Origin: Chryseosolibacter sp964563295
Lineage (GTDB): Bacteria; Bacteroidota; Bacteroidia; Cytophagales; Cyclobacteriaceae
Reading direction: 5' to 3'
Length of the DNA stretch: 64,000 bases
NCBI GenBank assembly: GCA_964563295.1
Contig: CAZLWX010000002.1
Coordinates: 30,920-94,919 of the forward strand
Made by a program: the position numbers and the translations under genes
The notes under the pieces: model-generated
Seen by the model: the letters and a program-made list of their open reading frames with translations, nothing else
Told to the model about the DNA's origin: nothing
Databases searched by the model: none
Part shown: in pieces, positions 60,219 to 64,000 of the stretch
Layout of the letters: each line of letters opens with the position of its first letter
Numbering within the stretch: the first letter of the stretch is position 1

Positions 60219-62404
60219 ACTTCGTGGAATTTGAAAACAAACACTACGTTCTGGCGACGTCCTCATTCGCGGATCAGCGAACAATGATCCTGAAAGAAGG
60301 CGAGTCATTTGCAATTTTCGACTGGCACGGCGACATCCATCAACTGGGTGCGGGGAAGCAGGGAATCTATCATGATGGTACACGCTATGTTTCACAACTG
60401 GCAATCACTATCAACGGAAACCGCCCCCTACTGCTGAGCTCAAGGCCGCGAGAAGATAATCAGTTGCTGCGCATCGACATGACCAACCTGGATCTGGTCG
60501 ACGGAGATGAGGTGATCATGCACGGATCAATCCACCTTCAGCGATCGAAATTTCTTTGGGAGTCCACCTACCACGAAAGAATCCGCCTTATAAACTTTGG
60601 TTTGGAGCCGGCGAACTTCGACCTCGAGATGAGCTTCGATGCCGACTTTGCCGATATTTTTGAAGTTCGCGGGTCGGTCCGGCCGCGAAAGGGCAAAATC
60701 CAGCCTGTGCAACACCAGCACCAATATGTAGTGTTTTCCTACGTTGGTCTCGATAACGTCGTGCGAAAGACACTATTCCATCTGGATCCCATCCCTGATT
60801 CCATCACCGACAAATCAGCCGTCTACCACATACGCCTTGATCCCAAAGAGGAGAGAGCACTCTTTATCAATATCGGCCTCGGACCAGAGGTTAAGGACCC
60901 GGGTATTCTCACCTTTGAACGCGGCAGGGAGGAACTCAATATATATATGGAGCGCGCGAGCCGTCACCTCGCGGACGTCAGTACTTCCAATGACCAATTC
61001 AATGAATGGCTCAACCGTTCAAAGTCAGATTTGATAACGATGACAACGGTGACTCCACATGGCCTGTATCCTTATGCCGGCGTTCCGTGGTATAGTACTC
61101 CTTTCGGAAGGGATGGAATTATCACGGCGATGGAATGCCTTTGGGTGTCGCCCGATCTCGCCAAAGGTGTATTGCAGTACCTGGCGGATACGCAAGCGCA
61201 ACATTTCGACGACTTCCAGGACGCCGAGCCGGGCAAGATTTTCCATGAAACCCGCGGCGGTGAAATGGCCGCCCTGGGCGAAACTCCTTTCAAACTTTAT
61301 TATGGGACAATCGACGCAACGCCGTTGTTTATCAGCCTGGCAGGCGCCTACCTCGAACGAACCCATGACGTCAAGACGATCAGTAAGATCTGGCCCAACA
61401 TTGAGCGCGCCCTGTATTGGATCGACAACTACGGCGACATTGATGGTGATGGTTTCATCGAGTATAAAACCAAATCAGCAAAAGGCCTGTTGAACCAGGG
61501 TTGGAAAGACTCCAACGACTCGATATTTTATGACAACGGCTCACTGGCCAAAGATCCGATTGCCCTCTGCGAAGTGCAAGGGTATGTGTATGACGCAAAA
61601 GTTCGCGCCTCTGAAATGGCCACGGTGCTCGGTCATCACGATTTGGCCGAAAGGCTACTTGGCGAGGCCGAACAGCTAAAACGCGAGTTCAACGACAAAT
61701 TCTGGTCCGAAACCAGGAACACCTATGTGATCGCGCTTGACGGCAACAAGAACCAATGTAATGTCGCGACCTCCAATGCGGGCCACTGCCTGTTCTCCGG
61801 AATTGCTACCGCGGAGCGCGCCAGGCTGGTCGCACGCAATCTGTTGGGTGAATCAATGTTCAGCGGCTGGGGTATACGCACCGTGTCATCGGAAGAAATC
61901 CGCTACAACCCAATGTCGTACCACAACGGATCAATCTGGCCGCACGACAACGCGATGATCGCTTTCGGGCTATCGCGATACCACCTGATGCATGAAGCCG
62001 GTGAATTGATCTCCGCAATGTTTGATACCGCCTATCACATGCCGGGGCAACGCCTGCCGGAGCTGTTTTGTGGATTTCCCCGGGAGAAAGGAAAGGCCCC
62101 CACCTCTTATCCAGTGGCGTGTTCTCCGCAGGCGTGGGCTATAGGATCCGTTTTCCTGATGTTACAAGCCTGCCTCGGATTACGCATCGACGCGCGGAAG
62201 AACGCCATCACCTTAAATCATCCCAAGCTACCGTCATTCCTTCACGACATTACCATAACTAACCTCCGGATGAACAACAAGTTGCTCGTCATCCAGGTGC
62301 GCCGAGATAAGCAGGAGATTGAAGCTGTCGCCTTGAGCCCGCACAACGATGTAACCGTCGAAGTGAAGAATCATTCCGAGGTTGAGACTGCCCTACAACG
62401 CTGA
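60215..62404 (+). CDS. Amylo-alpha-1,6-glucosidase-type glycoside hydrolase
   Basis: A 729-residue protein with an N-terminal beta domain (about 10-230; FAIFDWHGDIHQLGAGKQGIYHDGTRYVSQ) and a catalytic (alpha/alpha)6 barrel (about 270-680) resembling the glucosidase domain of glycogen debranching enzymes (GH133/GH63 area). Markers are GLYPYAGVPWYSTPFGRDGIIT, LLNQGWKDSNDSIF and YHNGSIWPHDNAMIA. It has no signal peptide, so it is cytoplasmic. Substrate: likely an alpha-1,6 linkage in a glucan. It overlaps the GT4 gene by 4 bp. Confidence 0.9.
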   Translation: MNFVEFENKHYVLATSSFADQRTMILKEGESFAIFDWHGDIHQLGAGKQGIYHDGTRYVSQLAITINGNRPLLLSSRPREDNQLLRIDMTNLDLVDGDEVIMHGSIHLQRSKFLWESTYHERIRLINFGLEPANFDLEMSFDADFADIFEVRGSVRPRKGKIQPVQHQHQYVVFSYVGLDNVVRKTLFHLDPIPDSITDKSAVYHIRLDPKEERALFINIGLGPEVKDPGILTFERGREELNIYMERASRHLADVSTSNDQFNEWLNRSKSDLITMTTVTPHGLYPYAGVPWYSTPFGRDGIITAMECLWVSPDLAKGVLQYLADTQAQHFDDFQDAEPGKIFHETRGGEMAALGETPFKLYYGTIDATPLFISLAGAYLERTHDVKTISKIWPNIERALYWIDNYGDIDGDGFIEYKTKSAKGLLNQGWKDSNDSIFYDNGSLAKDPIALCEVQGYVYDAKVRASEMATVLGHHDLAERLLGEAEQLKREFNDKFWSETRNTYVIALDGNKNQCNVATSNAGHCLFSGIATAERARLVARNLLGESMFSGWGIRTVSSEEIRYNPMSYHNGSIWPHDNAMIAFGLSRYHLMHEAGELISAMFDTAYHMPGQRLPELFCGFPREKGKAPTSYPVACSPQAWAIGSVFLMLQACLGLRIDARKNAITLNHPKLPSFLHDITITNLRMNNKLLVIQVRRDKQEIEAVALSPHNDVTVEVKNHSEVETALQR

Positions 62405-62657
62405 GCGTCCGATGAAGGGAAGTCGAAGGGATTAACGTTCACCGATGCTGGCTCCCTTTCATCGCCGTGATCTTCGGGATATTCGGGCAATAGATGTCCA
62501 AAACTGTAGAATAATTCCATAGTCCGCCCCTCGGTTACAAATCCCGGCCGCCGTCAACAAAGCTCATTTTCAATTAATTAACCGGCTCCGATCGAGTCAG
62601 GCACATCATTGGCAAATACGACCGCGACTAAATGATGTTCAACTTAATCTTAGAATT

Positions 62658-63035
62658 ATGAAAAAATTAATGTTTGCCTTTTGCCTGTTGTTTGGAACTG
62701 CCGTAGCGGTGAACGCCCAGCAAACACAGGACACCACTCAGGATCGTTCCAATCAATATAACCAGCAGCAGTCTGATCAATACAATCAGCAAGACCAGGA
62801 AGATCAGGATATGCAACGCATCAGCACAAGCGAGCTTCCGGCAGCAGTTCAGGCATCGCTTGAGGGTCAGGACTACAGCGGCTGGACCGTCGAGCAAGCT
62901 TTCAAGAAAGACAAAGACGGACAAACCATTTATGCTGTTGAGCTGAAGCAAGGCAATGAAACGAAGAAAGTGAAGTTTGACGCCCAGGGAAACAAGCTCG
63001 ATAAGGACAAGGATAAGGACAATGGCGATCAATAA
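62658..63035 (+). CDS. Small exported protein with a PepSY-like domain
   Basis: A 125-residue exported protein: signal peptide (MKKLMFAFCLLFGTAVAVNAQ), a Gln/Asn/Asp-rich low-complexity stretch (residues about 21-52), a small domain (ISTSELPAAVQASLEGQDYSGWTVEQAFKKDKDG) similar to PepSY-like domains, then a Lys/Asp-rich tail (DKDKDKDNGD). The function is unknown. A perfect terminator follows. Confidence 0.78.
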   Translation: MKKLMFAFCLLFGTAVAVNAQQTQDTTQDRSNQYNQQQSDQYNQQDQEDQDMQRISTSELPAAVQASLEGQDYSGWTVEQAFKKDKDGQTIYAVELKQGNETKKVKFDAQGNKLDKDKDKDNGDQ

Positions 63036-63055
63036 GCCATGTAGTGCGTATCCAT

Positions 63056-63095
63056 AAAGAAAAGGTGCTCCATCAGGACACCTTTTCTTTTTTTT
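63056..63095 (+). terminator. Intrinsic terminator
   Basis: AAAGAAAAGGTG (63056-63067) and CACCTTTTCTTT (63079-63090) form a perfect 12-bp stem with an 11-base loop that can be shortened by a TCC/GGA pairing, followed by eight T. It ends the transcript of the preceding gene. Confidence 0.93.
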
Positions 63096-63143
63096 GTCCA
63101 CGCACAACGCCATCATTGGATTCAGGTACCGGTGGTTTTCTTT

Positions 63144-63151
63144 TATCTTTG
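63144..63151 (+). promoter_or_regulatory. Putative -7 element for the HMA-AraC gene
   Basis: TATCTTTG is a perfect TAnnTTTG match, ending 5 bp before the ATG at 63157, so the mRNA would be leaderless. The same TATCTTTGCA word is found before lpxD. Confidence 0.55.
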
Positions 63152-63156
63152 CATCG

Positions 63157-63729
63157 ATGACCACGTTGTACATAAAGAACATGGTTTGCAACCGCTGTGT
63201 GATGACGGTAAGGGAGGTGTTTGAGCGCCAGGGGCTGCATCCGGAAAAAGTGGCCCTCGGAGAGGTTGTGCTTCGGGAAGAGCTGTCCGTTTCACAAAAA
63301 GAGTCGATCGACAAATCACTAGCCGATTTAGGATTCGAAAGAATCGACGACCGGAAAGCCAGGCTGATTGAATCGATAAAGAACAAAATCATCGGCATCA
63401 TCCACCGCAGCGAGACCGTCAACCTTAAATTCAACTGGTCGAAAGTACTCGCAGACGAGCTCCATTACGACTACAACTATCTCAGCAATCTATTCTCCAG
63501 CGTTGAGGGTATCACACTCGAGCAATACATCATCAGGCAGAAGATCGAGCGGGTGAAGGAGTTACTCTTTTACGACGAACTCAACCTGAGTGAAATTGCC
63601 CACCGCCTGGGCTACAGCAGTGTGGCCCATCTTTCGGCGCAATTCAAGAAGGTCACCGGGATGACACCATCGGCGCTAAAGAAATCGCGAAGCGCTGGCG
63701 ATGCAAGGAAGCCGCTAGACGGAGTCTAA
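63157..63729 (+). CDS. HMA-like / AraC-type transcription regulator
   Basis: A 190-residue protein joining a short N-terminal domain with MVCNRCVMTV (Cys11, Cys14, in the MxCxxC pattern of heavy-metal-associated domains) and a C-terminal AraC DNA-binding domain (EGITLEQYIIRQKIERVKELLFYDELNLSEIAHRLGYSSVAHLSAQFKKVTGMTPS). The CxxC pair is likely to bind a metal ion such as copper or zinc, so it may be a metal sensor; that is inference. The frame opens at 63094 but the ATG at 63157 starts the conserved MTTLYIKNMVC. It is the last gene of the window. Confidence 0.88.
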   Translation: MTTLYIKNMVCNRCVMTVREVFERQGLHPEKVALGEVVLREELSVSQKESIDKSLADLGFERIDDRKARLIESIKNKIIGIIHRSETVNLKFNWSKVLADELHYDYNYLSNLFSSVEGITLEQYIIRQKIERVKELLFYDELNLSEIAHRLGYSSVAHLSAQFKKVTGMTPSALKKSRSAGDARKPLDGV

Positions 63730-63730
63730 G

Positions 63731-64000
63731 ACTAAAGGACAAGGGTCAAAGGCCAAAGGCCAAGGGACTCAAGTTGCAAGTTACACGTCACAAGTTGCAG
63801 GTTGAGGGAGTTGTGTAAGGAAGGGGTATACCGTTACCCTTTTGACGACTAATTTATCAACCTCGTTCTAAAATCATGACAAATGGCGGGCTTGCAACAT
63901 GCAACCTGTAACCTGCAACTTGAAGAAGGCCAAAGGCTAAAGGCTAAAGGACAAAGGCTAAAGGCTAAAGGCTAAAGGACAAAGGCTAAAGGACAAAGGC
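63731..64000. repeat. Heptamer tracts around an inverted repeat, to the window edge
   Basis: Two tracts of 7-bp units (63731-63768 and 63928-64000; GCCAAAG, GTCAAAG, GACAAAG, GCTAAAG) flank a pair of inverted repeats: CAAGTTGCAGGTT at 63791-63803 and its perfect complement at 63910-63922. A second near-copy of the word starts at 63770. No gene is seen in this 270-bp stretch. The tract continues past the end of the window. Confidence 0.88.

Noticed and set aside
62411..62463. Hairpin GATGAAGGGA / TCCCTTTCATC after the glucosidase gene as a terminator
   Set aside because: The stem needs a bulge, the loop is 32 bases and no T-tract follows, so support is too weak for a feature.

Overview
The window looks like a chromosomal segment of a member of the phylum Bacteroidota, most likely a Cytophagales (Chryseolinea/Ohtaekwangia-like) bacterium. 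The pointers are a fused lpxC-fabZ, PorX and a secreted protein with a type IX secretion (T9SS) tail, DUF4296/DUF3822/DUF2911 proteins typical of the phylum, and -7 promoter elements of the form TAnnTTTG. No rRNA, tRNA, phage, transposase or CRISPR array was recognised. One scaffold gap of exactly 100 N lies at 8688-8787.

Layout. 1-2858 (minus): alanine dehydrogenase (cut by the window edge), tsaE and porX, overlapping one another. 3021-8382 (plus): an HD phosphohydrolase and the lipid A genes lpxD, lpxC-fabZ, lpxA, then an orphan ABC ATPase. 8383-9014: repeat-rich intergenic DNA with the gap. 9015-25454: housekeeping genes (mutS2, a short Bat-type operon, GH3-like enzyme, YggS, coaD, pyrE, an acyl carrier protein, a lipid kinase, two Nudix proteins). 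25538-32207 (mostly minus): an oxidoreductase, then siroheme and sulfite reduction genes (Met8-like, cobA, sulfite reductase), followed by hemA. The sulfite reductase operon is preceded by a Cys/Met-rich leader peptide and an attenuator-like set of alternative hairpins. 32343-42008: three histidine kinases and two response regulators, a WYL regulator and a 984-residue secreted esterase. 42396-57597: a stress-type island (ClC channel, REC-Crp regulator, PAS kinase, PNPOx-like, YgaP-like, CDP-alcohol transferase, YtxH, Mla transporter, P-type ATPase, universal stress protein, TerB-like, Hsp20, OsmC). 57621-62404: an outer-membrane barrel-like protein, a glycosyltransferase and an amylo-alpha-1,6-glucosidase. 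62658-64000: a small secreted protein, an HMA-AraC regulator, and a second repeat tract.

How the genes work together. The lipid A block supplies the early steps of LPS synthesis. PorX and the T9SS-tailed esterase belong to the phylum's own secretion route. CobA and the Met8-like enzyme make siroheme for the adjacent sulfite reductase, and hemA feeds the same tetrapyrrole pathway; the leader peptide suggests that cysteine/methionine supply sets the level of this operon. In the stress island, three copies of a near-identical 14-bp palindrome (CTGAYNTWTGTCAG) lie upstream of the PAS kinase/REC-Crp operon, the YtxH operon and the TerB-like/universal stress operon, which suggests an autoregulated regulon run by the REC-Crp protein.

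Limits: all family names are from reading translated sequence by eye; no database search, folding program or motif scan was run.
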